Below, piece after piece: positions 52,635 through 61,069 of a DNA stretch of 64,000 bases. The position numbers and the translations under genes were made by a program. The stretch lies in NCBI RefSeq assembly GCF_024189295.1, contig NZ_JAIZEN010000004.1:124001-188000 (forward strand). Reading direction: 5' to 3'. The notes beneath the pieces were generated by a model that worked only from the letters and a program-made list of their open reading frames with translations, was not told the origin of the DNA and did no database searches. This DNA comes from Halobacillus sp. A1 (lineage in GTDB: Bacteria; Bacillota; Bacilli; Bacillales; Halobacillaceae). The first letter of the stretch is position 1, and every line of letters begins with the position of its first letter.

Positions 52635-52699
52635 ATTTAGTATGTTAATTTTTATAGTTCAAATAAGAAATTGTAATTTTGTATTAAAATAAATGTGCG

Positions 52700-53310
52700 G
52701 TTATTACGGATTGTTCTTAAACTATATGGCAGGATAGTTTAAGACTTGGTTTCGAGATATTGGGTGAGTGGGTCAGGGCGGCGGGGAATGGCTCGCTTTC
52801 CGTGGGAGCGCGGTGAGCTTCCTCGGACGTCCCGTCCTGCGGGATCTCACCAAGCACTCTCTTCCCACAGGAGTCTCCCCATTCCCCGCCGCCCCTCCCT
52901 ATAGATGTGCTTTCTCGAAATAGTTTAAAAAAGAATCTTCTAAGTAATAGGGAGAGCATTACACTCCATTGATATGGCTATAGCATTTTAGTTATAACAC
53001 CTGCACTTTAAGGTAGTTCCAAACATTCTTGCATACCACAGTCTCGCGGGTTATCACTCAAGAGCAGTTATTTTTTAAGTGAAGCCGCATCAGTTGTTTC
53101 TGCTCTCCTCACAAAAGCAAGAAGGTCCGGGAAATTGCGAGACTCCTATGGGAGAACAGTACATGGTGAGATCCCGGAGGGCGTCAGCCCGAGGAAGCTC
53201 ACCGTACGCCCATGGAAAGGGAGTGATTTCCCGGAGCTCTTACCTCTGTTAAACATAACGGAAACAGTCCGAACATCTCGAAACTGAGTCTTCCACTAAA
53301 GGGATCTTTA
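52700..53310 (+). repeat. Intergenic repeat copy R9 (composite)
   Basis: Contains ATATGGCAGGATAG, AAGACTTGGTTTCGAGATAT, module A with arms at 52775-52790 and 52880-52894 (again 89 bases apart), module B (about 53122-53235) and ACATCTCGAAACTGAGTCTTCCA. The module A block is the same as in R2 and R6 apart from single changes. The outermost termini are not preserved. It fills the gap between the exonuclease and XRE-TPR genes. Confidence 0.8.
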
Positions 53311-53400
53311 GTTTAATGCTGACTGTTATTCAAATTTTTTGCAGTATTAGAACTGACTATTATTACAAGGATTGACTTCTTGTTTGGCAGGGACGCATTT

Positions 53401-54663
53401 TTATGGAGACTTTTCCAACATAAATCTTCTATATCGATTTGCTTCTTTAAACAATTGGGCACACTTTTTGTACATTCTTTTTTCGTAATAAATGTCCCCC
53501 AGAAACTTTAAATACTTTTTGTAATCGCTGAATTCATTAAGCGAGAGAAACTCCGGAAGAATTTCATTCTCAAGCTTTTTTACAAACGTGTCTTCTTTAG
53601 TAGTGCCTTCGAGAACACTTTTTAAAATGTGAAATTTATGGATGTATCTTATATCCTTTTCTTCTGCGGCTTTCGCTTTTCCCTGGTTTATAAAATCCCA
53701 GCTCCGCCCTTTGTCCTGCTTACAATGATAAACTTTAGCTAGTAAGTACAGGGTGCTTACAGGTGATATATTATTTTCTTCCTTCAATATTAAAGCCGTC
53801 TGTAAATGTTCAATTGATTGCTCGTATTTATCGAGACAAATGTAAATATAGCCTAAGTTATGGTGAACTATGCTTTCTTCGAATTTTCCTAAATACTGAC
53901 CTGCACCTTGCAGCATGTTCAAAAATAACCGCTCGGCTACTCTGTGAGCTCCGAGAAAATTATAATTAATTGCTGATATCATAGTACAATCTGTTACTTT
54001 AGAGTAATTGAGGGACTTTTGATAGCCTTCAATAGCCATGTCCGCGTAATAATTGGATTCTATAAACATCAGGAGTCTAGAGTATGTGAGAGAAAGGTGG
54101 TAGTAAAGTTCAAAGTCCTGATTCGGTAGTTTGTTCATCATTTCTTCTGCAAACTGAAAATTATTTACAGCTCTTTCGTATTGGAATTGAAAAAAGTAAT
54201 TGAGCCCGAGTGTCTTATAATAAAGAAAGCGGTATTCGGTAGAGGATTGGGACATGACGTCGTGAAGCTCTTTCGTTACTTTTTTTGTGAGAGGCTCTTC
54301 CTTTGTAGTGAGCTGGAATCTTGAATGGATGACTTTGAATAAATTAGACAATTCAATATTCTGGTTATAGTTTAGAAGGTCTTTGCATTCTTTGTGCAGT
54401 TTCTCCATGAGGGGAGTATTTTTCAATTGAATCGACTCGTGCCACTTTATGAGCTTTTCGTAAATTTCATCATCAAACTCTTCATTTAAATTTTCCAAAT
54501 GAATGTTTAATTTCTCACCGAGAAGACGGTACATTTCTTTGCTTGCGCTGATTGTATTATTCTCTATTTTACTTAAATAGGAAACTGAGCAAATACCATC
54601 AGCCAACTCTTCTAATGTCATGTCCTTGAACTTACGGTGCTGCTTAATCAATTGACCCTTCAT
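53401..54663 (-). CDS. XRE-type regulator with TPR array (RRNPP-like)
   Basis: 420 residues: an N-terminal helix-turn-helix (about 1-60, MTLEELADGICSVSYLSKIENN) and a long helical repeat region with TPR-type periodicity (for example YIYICLDKYEQSIEHLQTALIL). This is the design of peptide-responsive regulators such as PlcR, NprR and Rgg. I looked downstream for a signal-peptide gene and found none with a ribosome site. Start ATG 54663 follows AGAGGTG; a GTG at 54672 is in frame. Confidence 0.82.
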   Translation of the reverse strand: MKGQLIKQHRKFKDMTLEELADGICSVSYLSKIENNTISASKEMYRLLGEKLNIHLENLNEEFDDEIYEKLIKWHESIQLKNTPLMEKLHKECKDLLNYNQNIELSNLFKVIHSRFQLTTKEEPLTKKVTKELHDVMSQSSTEYRFLYYKTLGLNYFFQFQYERAVNNFQFAEEMMNKLPNQDFELYYHLSLTYSRLLMFIESNYYADMAIEGYQKSLNYSKVTDCTMISAINYNFLGAHRVAERLFLNMLQGAGQYLGKFEESIVHHNLGYIYICLDKYEQSIEHLQTALILKEENNISPVSTLYLLAKVYHCKQDKGRSWDFINQGKAKAAEEKDIRYIHKFHILKSVLEGTTKEDTFVKKLENEILPEFLSLNEFSDYKKYLKFLGDIYYEKRMYKKCAQLFKEANRYRRFMLEKSP

Positions 54664-54778
54664 GACGGACACCTCTTCCCCTGTAAGTAAGCATATTATA
54701 TCAGAATCCCTATATAATTAATAATATTTAATAGGTATATAGACATGCAGTATTGTATTAAAAGGGGAATTTATACAA

Positions 54779-54808
54779 AAAAGCTGCTAGATTTAACTAG
54801 CAGCTTTT
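54779..54808. terminator. Terminator downstream of the SDR-type gene
   Basis: Perfect 12-base arms AAAAGCTGCTAG and CTAGCAGCTTTT with a 6-base loop, between the minus-strand SDR-type gene and the XRE-TPR gene. Confidence 0.8.
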
Positions 54809-54822
54809 AAAAATGAATCATT

Positions 54823-55455
54823 TTATAAGTTTTTTAAGGCTTCTTCGATTTGAGTATCGCCTGAGATGAGCTCGAATGTTTTATGGTAAGCATTCGGCTC
54901 TTGAATAGCAGCGATCATCGTTTTAGCTACATCTGAACGAGGGATTTCACCGCGCTCTACTTTTTCACCAACGTTGATTTTGCTCGTTCCTTCATTATCA
55001 GTTAGAGCACCTGGACGGACAATTGTGTAATCAAGCTCTGTTCCTCTTAGATATTCATCAGCCTGCGCTTTCATTTCCAGGTAGGTCTTGAAATTGCCCT
55101 CAGCCTGACTGGACTCATCCGCAGACATGGAACTAAGCATGACGAATTTTTTAATTCCCAGATTCTCAGTATGCTTCACTAAGTTGATTGCACCGTCGCG
55201 ATCAACAGCTTCCGTCTGCTCTGGACCAGTACTTGAACCAGATCCTGCAGCGAAAATTACAGCGTCCATACCTTTGATAGCATGACCGACATCTTTCGTT
55301 AAATCGGCAAGTACAGGAGTACCTCCAAGTTTCTCGATCGTGCTCTTCTGTTCCTCTTTACGAACCATGCCATAAGGTTCGTGTCCGTCTTGTTTTAGAT
55401 ATTTTATGAGTAAACGACCTGTATTGCCGTTTGCTCCGGCTACTAGTACTTTCAT
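54823..55455 (-). CDS. NAD(P)-binding atypical SDR (YhfK-like)
   Basis: 210 residues starting VLVAGANGNTGRLLIKYLKQDGH, the glycine-rich loop of NmrA/atypical short-chain dehydrogenases. FVMLSSMSADES and YTIVRPGALTDNEG are the other usual elements. The catalytic Tyr-x3-Lys is not in its classic form, so it may be a NAD(P)H sensor or isomerase rather than a dehydrogenase. GGGAG is near the ATG. Confidence 0.82.
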   Translation of the reverse strand: MKVLVAGANGNTGRLLIKYLKQDGHEPYGMVRKEEQKSTIEKLGGTPVLADLTKDVGHAIKGMDAVIFAAGSGSSTGPEQTEAVDRDGAINLVKHTENLGIKKFVMLSSMSADESSQAEGNFKTYLEMKAQADEYLRGTELDYTIVRPGALTDNEGTSKINVGEKVERGEIPRSDVAKTMIAAIQEPNAYHKTFELISGDTQIEEALKNL

Positions 55456-55525
55456 GACTCAAAAACTCCCTTCGATTATATCTGCATCCATCTATTGTTT
55501 AGCCGATTCATACAGGCGTTAAACA

Positions 55526-56470
55526 TCAGGGAGTAGAGGGGAAGCATAATTCCTGATAATTACAGCGGGCGCAGACCCTTGGATCCTCCTGCATCGGAAA
55601 ATGATCTAAGGGCAAGGGGGCGTTGTGCTGCGGGTCTGATAAAAAGGTCTTCATCTGTTCCATACTGATACCATAAAGCCGTTGAACATTCACCAGGTCA
55701 TGCTCAGTCAATTGATGGTCAACATGGGTCCCGTCCAGTAAGTATTCGTTTCTGATAACAATATCCTCAAGCGATTCTATATGGTGTTTTTGCTGTAAAT
55801 ATAAAGCATAAAGTGCCAGCTGGTTACGATCTTCATCCGATGATTTACCCGTTTTCCAGTCTACAATCACCCATTTGTCATTTTGTAAATCACGATACAG
55901 CAAATCCATCACTACAAAAATTTTCACTCCATCCACCATCATGTATCGGAATTTTTCAGACTCCATAAATCGCATATCTTGTTTGTTCAAGACGTCAGCA
56001 AAAGATTGACTGGCAAAAAAATTCTTAACCGTCGTAGACAGACGATCCGTGATTTTTTGGATTTTTCCTTCAGGCAGCGTATTGGTTTGACTGTAATAGA
56101 TTTCGTGCAGCATCGTATAGTGTTTGGGACGATGCTGCCATAAATGCTCTTTTTTTGTAGATTCGATGAAGCTTCTGTTTAAATGGTGACGGATCTCGTC
56201 AACGACTGCTTCTTCATCAGGTATCTCTTTATTGCTTAACACCCGCTGGATGATTTGGTAGATTAAGTCGTGGACAACACTTCCAAAGTGCATTTCCAGA
56301 TTCGTGATTTTTTTCAGCCGGTACGTTTGTCTGGCCAGTGAATCAGCGTTGCTTAACCAGCCGTTATGTGAAAGGTAATAATCATAAGCATACTTTCTCG
56401 AGCAGGTAAGCATTGTTTTATGCCTCGATAATGACCAGGATAATTCCGGATATTTTCTAATCTCAAACAT
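55526..56470 (-). CDS. PD-(D/E)XK nuclease with Cas4/AddB-type iron-sulfur Cys
   Basis: 314 residues. HFGSVVHDLI and VIVDWKTGKSS carry the nuclease His, Asp and Lys. The Cys set C23 and C300-x2-C303-x5-C309 is the pattern of iron-sulfur-closed RecB-family nucleases such as Cas4 and AddB. No CRISPR or helicase is near, so a stand-alone repair role is likely. It overlaps the preceding alkyltransferase-like gene by 8 bp, so the two are translated together. Confidence 0.82.
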   Translation of the reverse strand: MFEIRKYPELSWSLSRHKTMLTCSRKYAYDYYLSHNGWLSNADSLARQTYRLKKITNLEMHFGSVVHDLIYQIIQRVLSNKEIPDEEAVVDEIRHHLNRSFIESTKKEHLWQHRPKHYTMLHEIYYSQTNTLPEGKIQKITDRLSTTVKNFFASQSFADVLNKQDMRFMESEKFRYMMVDGVKIFVVMDLLYRDLQNDKWVIVDWKTGKSSDEDRNQLALYALYLQQKHHIESLEDIVIRNEYLLDGTHVDHQLTEHDLVNVQRLYGISMEQMKTFLSDPQHNAPLPLDHFPMQEDPRVCARCNYQELCFPSTP

Positions 56471-56789
56471 AGTGATCTCCTTGCTTTACTCCAGTATATT
56501 GAAACTCCTGTAAGTCGATCTTTTTATTAACGACTACGACGCCTTCTGCTTCAAGAGCGGACTGCTGCTCAAAAGCAGATTCTTCATCTTTTATCGCGAT
56601 TTCACCTTTCCCGTTGACCACACGATGCCACGGAAGGTTATATTTGCGGCTCATCGTATGTAATACCCTGACCACTTGACGTGCGGCCCGGGGACTGCCG
56701 GCTGCCCGGGCAACCTGTCCATAGGTCATGACAGTCCCTGCGGGGATCGATGAAATCACATGAATCACTTGTTGAGTAAAAGGCTTCAA
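56463..56789 (-). CDS. Alkyltransferase-like protein (ATL), Trp variant
   Basis: 108 residues equal to the DNA-binding domain of O6-alkylguanine alkyltransferases. The active-site PCHR motif reads PWHR with W54 in place of Cys, so it cannot accept an alkyl group. Such ATL proteins bind O6-alkylguanine, flip it and hand the lesion to nucleotide excision repair. AAARQVVRVLHTM is the recognition helix region. It heads a two-gene unit with the iron-sulfur nuclease. Confidence 0.88.
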   Translation of the reverse strand: MKPFTQQVIHVISSIPAGTVMTYGQVARAAGSPRAARQVVRVLHTMSRKYNLPWHRVVNGKGEIAIKDEESAFEQQSALEAEGVVVVNKKIDLQEFQYTGVKQGDHYV

Positions 56790-56878
56790 AACGATCCCTC
56801 CTCACATTAAATCAACAGCCTTAGTGTAACAAATTTTGGTACAATTCAGCTAAGTCGAATTTGAACGGAGATGACCTA

Positions 56879-57691
56879 TTGAGTATACCACGAGCCTTAA
56901 CAATAGCGGGATCCGCAGCCCAGGGAAGTGCGGGAATTCAAGCTGATTTAAAAACCTTTCAGGAATTAGACATCTATGGAATGAGTGCCGTCACTGCGAT
57001 CGTCGCCGGCAACTCAACGACTGAACAAAGGATATTCACTCAACCGGTAGAAGCAGTGGAAGCCCAGATTCACGCCTCTTTTGAACATGTCGGTCCAGAT
57101 GCCGTGAAAACTGGTATGCTGTTCACCGAAGATATCATTAAACGTACAAGTGAACTTTTAAAGTTCTACGAGGTAAAAAATATAGTAGTCGACCCCGTCA
57201 TGATCGGGAAAATGGGTTCCCAGCTCCTCCAAGATGAGGCGATCGAAACGCTGATCAAACAGCTGCTGCCGTCAGCAGCAATCATCACACCCAATTTGGA
57301 AGAAGCGGCCCGCATACTGAGACAGCCTGTACCAGAATCGCCGGAACAAATGGAGAGGGCCGCCCGCGAGCTTCATAATTTAGGTCCCGAATATGTCCTC
57401 ATAAAAGGCGGTTCCCTGAAGGATCATCCAGCCATAGATATTCTTTTTGATGGGGAAGAAATGACGACTCTTCAGTCCGAACGAGTCCAGACCATTCATA
57501 CGAGTGGAGCAGGATGCACGTATTCAGCAGCTATCACTGCAGAATTGGCTAAAGGAAAAACTATGGAGGAAGCAGTTTTCAAAGCAAAAGACTTTGTGAC
57601 GAGTGCTATTCAGCACGCTCTCTCATTTGAACGGGGGATAGGGTCTACCTATCATGCGGCCTACCGGAAGCATGGGAAGGGGGCTGAGTGA
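56879..57691 (+). CDS. pdxK: Pyridoxine/hydroxymethylpyrimidine kinase (PdxK/ThiD family)
   Basis: 270 residues of the ribokinase-like ThiD family. ALTIAGS..GSAGIQADLKTFQE opens the protein, KTGML and VVDPVMIGK are central, and HTSGAGCTYSAA contains the catalytic-loop GAGC. Overall it is closest, from memory, to B. subtilis PdxK, which phosphorylates pyridoxal-type and HMP substrates. GGAG is nine bases before TTG 56879, which I take as the start; another in-frame TTG at 56861 lacks a site. Confidence 0.85.
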   Translation: MSIPRALTIAGSAAQGSAGIQADLKTFQELDIYGMSAVTAIVAGNSTTEQRIFTQPVEAVEAQIHASFEHVGPDAVKTGMLFTEDIIKRTSELLKFYEVKNIVVDPVMIGKMGSQLLQDEAIETLIKQLLPSAAIITPNLEEAARILRQPVPESPEQMERAARELHNLGPEYVLIKGGSLKDHPAIDILFDGEEMTTLQSERVQTIHTSGAGCTYSAAITAELAKGKTMEEAVFKAKDFVTSAIQHALSFERGIGSTYHAAYRKHGKGAE

Positions 57692-58344
57692 TTATGAAGG
57701 ACCGTCATTTATTTTTGTTTGGCGGCGGCCCGCCAATGACAGATCAGCTGGCCCATAAATTTTCATTGTTGGTGGAAGAGGGGCCTATCGTTATATTGTA
57801 TTTAAAAAGGAATAATATGGGTATTGAGGAGTATAGTTCAATCTATACCGAGCCCATAGTGAAACATGTGCCGAAACAAGAGTTTATCCTTTTACAATTA
57901 AAACAAAGGTATTCTGAAGGAGAAATCGAATGTTTATACAAAGCAAGTGCTGTTATCATTGGCGGAGGTAATTCGGTCAAATATCAGCAGTACGTTGTGC
58001 AGACCGAAGTAGGGGAAGTGTTAAAGAGACTCTATGCTCAAGGGACTCCTTTGGCTGGTCACTCGGCTGGAGCGCTGATTGTACCAGACACGTGTGTAAT
58101 ATCAGCTGCAGACAACGAAGAACGTGTCGTATTATTCAAAGAAGGGTTAGGGCTGCTATCCAACCTTGTTCTGTCTGTACACTATTTAGAATGGCAAGAG
58201 GAAGAGCATTTAAAACAATCGTTAGAAATGTTGGATGCACCTGAAGGGTATGGAATAGCAGAGCAATCCGGGGTGTATATTCGTAACGAACAGCTTGAAA
58301 CAGCAGAAGGATATGTGCATGTTCAAAGAAGTTCTTACAGCTGA
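57688..58344 (+). CDS. Peptidase S51 / type 1 glutamine amidotransferase-like protein
   Basis: About 216-218 residues. AVIIGGGNSVKYQQYV and AGHSAGALIVPDT (nucleophile Ser of the S51 elbow) show the fold of dipeptidase E and cyanophycinase. The substrate is not clear. The start may be GTG 57688, overlapping the pdxK stop, or ATG 57694, which has the better spacing after AAGGGGG. It forms an operon with pdxK and the YrvL-like gene. Confidence 0.78.
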   Translation: MIMKDRHLFLFGGGPPMTDQLAHKFSLLVEEGPIVILYLKRNNMGIEEYSSIYTEPIVKHVPKQEFILLQLKQRYSEGEIECLYKASAVIIGGGNSVKYQQYVVQTEVGEVLKRLYAQGTPLAGHSAGALIVPDTCVISAADNEERVVLFKEGLGLLSNLVLSVHYLEWQEEEHLKQSLEMLDAPEGYGIAEQSGVYIRNEQLETAEGYVHVQRSSYS

Positions 58345-58372
58345 TCCCGAAAGTTAAAAAAGGATGAACATC

Positions 58373-58828
58373 ATGTCGAAGAAAAAACCGTTTAATGAAT
58401 TAGAAACAAAGACAAAAGTTGTTGTCATCTCAAGTTTATCTTTCATCATTTTATTAGGGATAGCTTTGGTTTTAGGTGTGCTTTTCCTTGGAATGGTCGG
58501 ACTTTTTCAAGTGTTAGGCGTCACTTATGAATCGAACCGATCTCTCATTCTATTTGGAGTATTGGTTTTTGTTATCGGGGCTTTTTTCGAATTGTTGAGT
58601 AAGCTCCTCATCTCATTAAGTTTACGGTATCAGTTCATTAGGAGCCAGAGAGTAAGGGTGAAAATAGCTGTCGATCTGTTAGTTACATGGACCGCTGTTT
58701 ATATCGTCGATGAAATTGTGGCAAGTGTTAGCATGCACTTTTGGTCACAATGGATATTCGCTTTGCTGCTCGTAGCTCTGGATTACGCATTTGATGATCG
58801 GAAACTGAAACAAAAAAAACTCGCTTAG
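58373..58828 (+). CDS. YrvL-like membrane protein
   Basis: 151 residues with about four membrane segments and a basic tail (DDRKLKQKKLA). ATG 58373 follows AAAAGGA. Length, segment pattern and the GFF-type FGVLVFVIGAFFELLSKLL stretch recall YrvL, a B. subtilis membrane regulator of the SigO/RsoA system; the match is by memory and not certain. It is last in the operon beginning with pdxK. Confidence 0.5.
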   Translation: MSKKKPFNELETKTKVVVISSLSFIILLGIALVLGVLFLGMVGLFQVLGVTYESNRSLILFGVLVFVIGAFFELLSKLLISLSLRYQFIRSQRVRVKIAVDLLVTWTAVYIVDEIVASVSMHFWSQWIFALLLVALDYAFDDRKLKQKKLA

Positions 58829-58850
58829 AGAATATTTTCTCTAAAGCGAG
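58820..58850. terminator. Bidirectional terminator
   Basis: CTCGCTTAGAGAA and TTCTCTAAAGCGAG pair around a short loop, one base bulged, with A and T runs, between the YrvL-like gene and trhO. Confidence 0.8.
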
Positions 58851-58853
58851 CGT

Positions 58854-59795
58854 TTAACCAGAAATACGATCGTATTTATCAATCTGCTTCTGCTGTTCCG
58901 CATCCCAGCGGTTTTCAGGATGTTCTTTACATTCAGTAGTGCAGGCAGCATGCTGTTCAATCTCACATTCTTTACAGCACACATATTGCCTGTTGCACAC
59001 AGGGTTGCTGCAATTGATCATTCGATCTTCTTTTTTACCACAGTGTTCGCATTCGGCTACGATGTTTTCATCTACTTGATTGATAGGAACGGAAATGCGC
59101 TCATCGAACACATACATTTTGCCGTCAAACAATTGACCTTTGACCTCAGGATCTTTCCCGTACGTTGTAATTCCGCCTTCTAGCTGGTAAACGTCATCTA
59201 CACCATTACGCTTAAGAATACCTGTAAGCTTTTCACAGCGGATTCCGCCGGTGCAGTACGTGATGACTTTCTTATCTTTCCATTGATCAGCATTTTCAGC
59301 GATCCACTCCGGAAATTCACGAGAGTGATCGACACCGGGCTGGATAGCGTTACGGAAATGACCGATACGATACTCATATTCGTTACGGCCATCGATGACG
59401 ACCGTCTCGTCATCTTGGAGCATTTCGTAAAATTCTTTTGGCTTCAAGTGTTTCCCGCCAAACGTTTTTGGATCGATATCGTCGTCCTCGATGCTCCAAT
59501 TGACAAGCTCAGGTTTGACGCGGCAATGCATCTTCTTAAAAGCGTGGCCTTCGTGCTCATCAATCTTAAAATGCATGTCTGCAAAACGGTCATCTGAACG
59601 AACATAATCCATATATTGTTCTACCTGTTCGACAGTACCAGAAACGGTTCCATTGATTCCTTCAGGAGAAACAATGATACGACCGCGCAAATCCAAGTCT
59701 TTGCAGAATTTCAGATGGCTGGCACAGTACTCTTCATAGTCAGGCATATCTACATACTTGTAATACAACAGAACTCGGTAATCTAGTGAGCTCAT
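58854..59795 (-). CDS. trhO: tRNA uridine(34) hydroxylase, rhodanese-like (TrhO)
   Basis: 313 residues: an N-terminal acylphosphatase-like part (VSPEGINGTVSG), a central rhodanese domain with the catalytic Cys in TYCTGGIRCEK, and a C-terminal Cys-rich metal site (CEHCGKK, CSNPVCNRQYVCCKECE). TrhO makes 5-hydroxyuridine at the wobble base of some tRNAs using oxygen. GGAGGAAT lies before the ATG. It is a single gene on the minus strand. Confidence 0.93.
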   Translation of the reverse strand: MSSLDYRVLLYYKYVDMPDYEEYCASHLKFCKDLDLRGRIIVSPEGINGTVSGTVEQVEQYMDYVRSDDRFADMHFKIDEHEGHAFKKMHCRVKPELVNWSIEDDDIDPKTFGGKHLKPKEFYEMLQDDETVVIDGRNEYEYRIGHFRNAIQPGVDHSREFPEWIAENADQWKDKKVITYCTGGIRCEKLTGILKRNGVDDVYQLEGGITTYGKDPEVKGQLFDGKMYVFDERISVPINQVDENIVAECEHCGKKEDRMINCSNPVCNRQYVCCKECEIEQHAACTTECKEHPENRWDAEQQKQIDKYDRISG

Positions 59796-59919
59796 GGATG
59801 ATTCCTCCTACTATATATTGCTGCTTTTTTAATAAAATTCACAAATGTCCATATACCATCATATTCGATTTTTGCAAGAATATCAAATGGCTTATTTTTG
59901 AACATTTTTTTAAAAGAAT

Positions 59920-60419
59920 GGCGCTGTTAAATTGATATTCATATAAACTCCCTATTCTTGAACACTCAGTTTCGAGACTTTTGTATGAGGATATGGTGGC
60001 TTTAGAAAACGGATCGCTTTCCGTGGGCATGTGGTGAGCTTCCTCAGGCTTCGCATTCCGGGATCTCACCTCTCATGTACATCCCACAGGAGTCTCACCG
60101 TTTTCTAAAGCCACCATAAAATTGGGAGGTGCTCGAAACTATCATCAAGTTCAGAAAGATCCCCTAATTAAACTAGGGCTTGAGGTGTTACAAAAATTCA
60201 AGTACTGTTATCCAAGGAATCTCGCTCGAACATCTAATTCGGTGCTTCATATAAAATAACTGCTGTTAGGTACTAACCAGCGGGATTCCTGAGGAAGCTC
60301 ACCGCGCTCCCGTGGGAAGCGAGTCATTCCCCGCCGCCCTGATCTACTCACCCATAAAAATCCTGCCATATTGGTGAATAATCCTCTTATAAACGTCAAC
60401 AAACACCTTTAACATAGCC
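59920..60419 (-). repeat. Intergenic repeat copy R10, both termini kept
   Basis: Plus-strand start GGCGCTGTTAAATTGATATTCATATAAACTCCC is the inverse of the family's right end; the other edge ends CGTCAACAAACACC then TTTAACATAGCC, the inverse of the left end. Inside are module C (about 59993-60115) and a truncated module A (CATTCCCCGCCGCCCT at about 60326-60341). At 500 bp it is a shortened copy. It explains the trhO-pncA gap. Confidence 0.75.
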
Positions 60420-60424
60420 AAAAT

Positions 60425-60457
60425 AAAAACAGCACCTCGTCATAAAAGAAGGTGCTT
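60425..60457 (-). terminator. Terminator of the nicotinamidase gene
   Basis: AGCACCT and AGGTGCT arms around a 12-base loop, with a T-rich run on the minus strand. Confidence 0.7.
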
Positions 60458-60465
60458 TATGTCGG

Positions 60466-61014
60466 TCAATTCACGGTGGCTCCAAGAACCGATTCAAAAT
60501 GTCCAAGTGCCCATTCATGCCCTGTTTGGTTGAAGCTTGCCACAGCGTCTTTTGGAATCACAATTTTGTAACCTGAATTATACGCATCTACGGCTGTGTG
60601 CAGAACGCAAATATCAGTGCATACGCCGACTAGATGGAGTTCTGTTATTCCCCGATCACGTAATTTCACATCTAAATCTGTGCCGCAAAATGCGCTGTAT
60701 CTTGTTTTATCTTTATATTCTACATGTGATGCAGATTGATACTCTTCGTGCAGCCCTTTCAGTTTCCCATAAAGGTCACGACCTTTTGTGCCGCGAATGT
60801 TATGGGGCGGGAACAAGCGTGTTTCCGGATGGAACACGTCGTTTTCATCGTGAACATCCACAGCGAATACAACATACTCTTCATTCGATAGGAATTCTTC
60901 TGCAAGTGACGTGATTTTCCCTTCGATACTTTGACCAGGATCCCCGCACGTCAGGGCACCATCACTAGCCACGAAATCATACGTATAATCAATAACAATT
61001 AAGGCGCGTGACAT
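60466..61014 (-). CDS. pncA: Nicotinamidase / isochorismatase-family hydrolase
   Basis: 182 residues. The cysteine-hydrolase triad is D9 (VIDYTYDF), K103 (DKTRYSAF) and C136 (VCTDICVLHTA); D54/H55 in the VDVHDEND segment and later His would bind the metal. It converts nicotinamide to nicotinate in NAD salvage. An AGGAGAT leader precedes the ATG. It stands alone next to the MFS gene. Confidence 0.88.
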   Translation of the reverse strand: MSRALIVIDYTYDFVASDGALTCGDPGQSIEGKITSLAEEFLSNEEYVVFAVDVHDENDVFHPETRLFPPHNIRGTKGRDLYGKLKGLHEEYQSASHVEYKDKTRYSAFCGTDLDVKLRDRGITELHLVGVCTDICVLHTAVDAYNSGYKIVIPKDAVASFNQTGHEWALGHFESVLGATVN

Positions 61015-61069
61015 CTTTTCATCTCCTTATGTAATGTATATACACTTATATTAACACAAGGGGTTTTAG

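Noticed and set aside
53310-53400. A short minus-strand frame (starting MRPCQTRSQSL) after the XRE-TPR gene as a signal peptide
   Set aside because: Only eleven codons, no ribosome site and no export signal.
55526-56470. Reading the iron-sulfur nuclease as a Cas4 of a CRISPR system
   Set aside because: No CRISPR array or other cas gene is in the window; the partner is an alkyltransferase-like gene.
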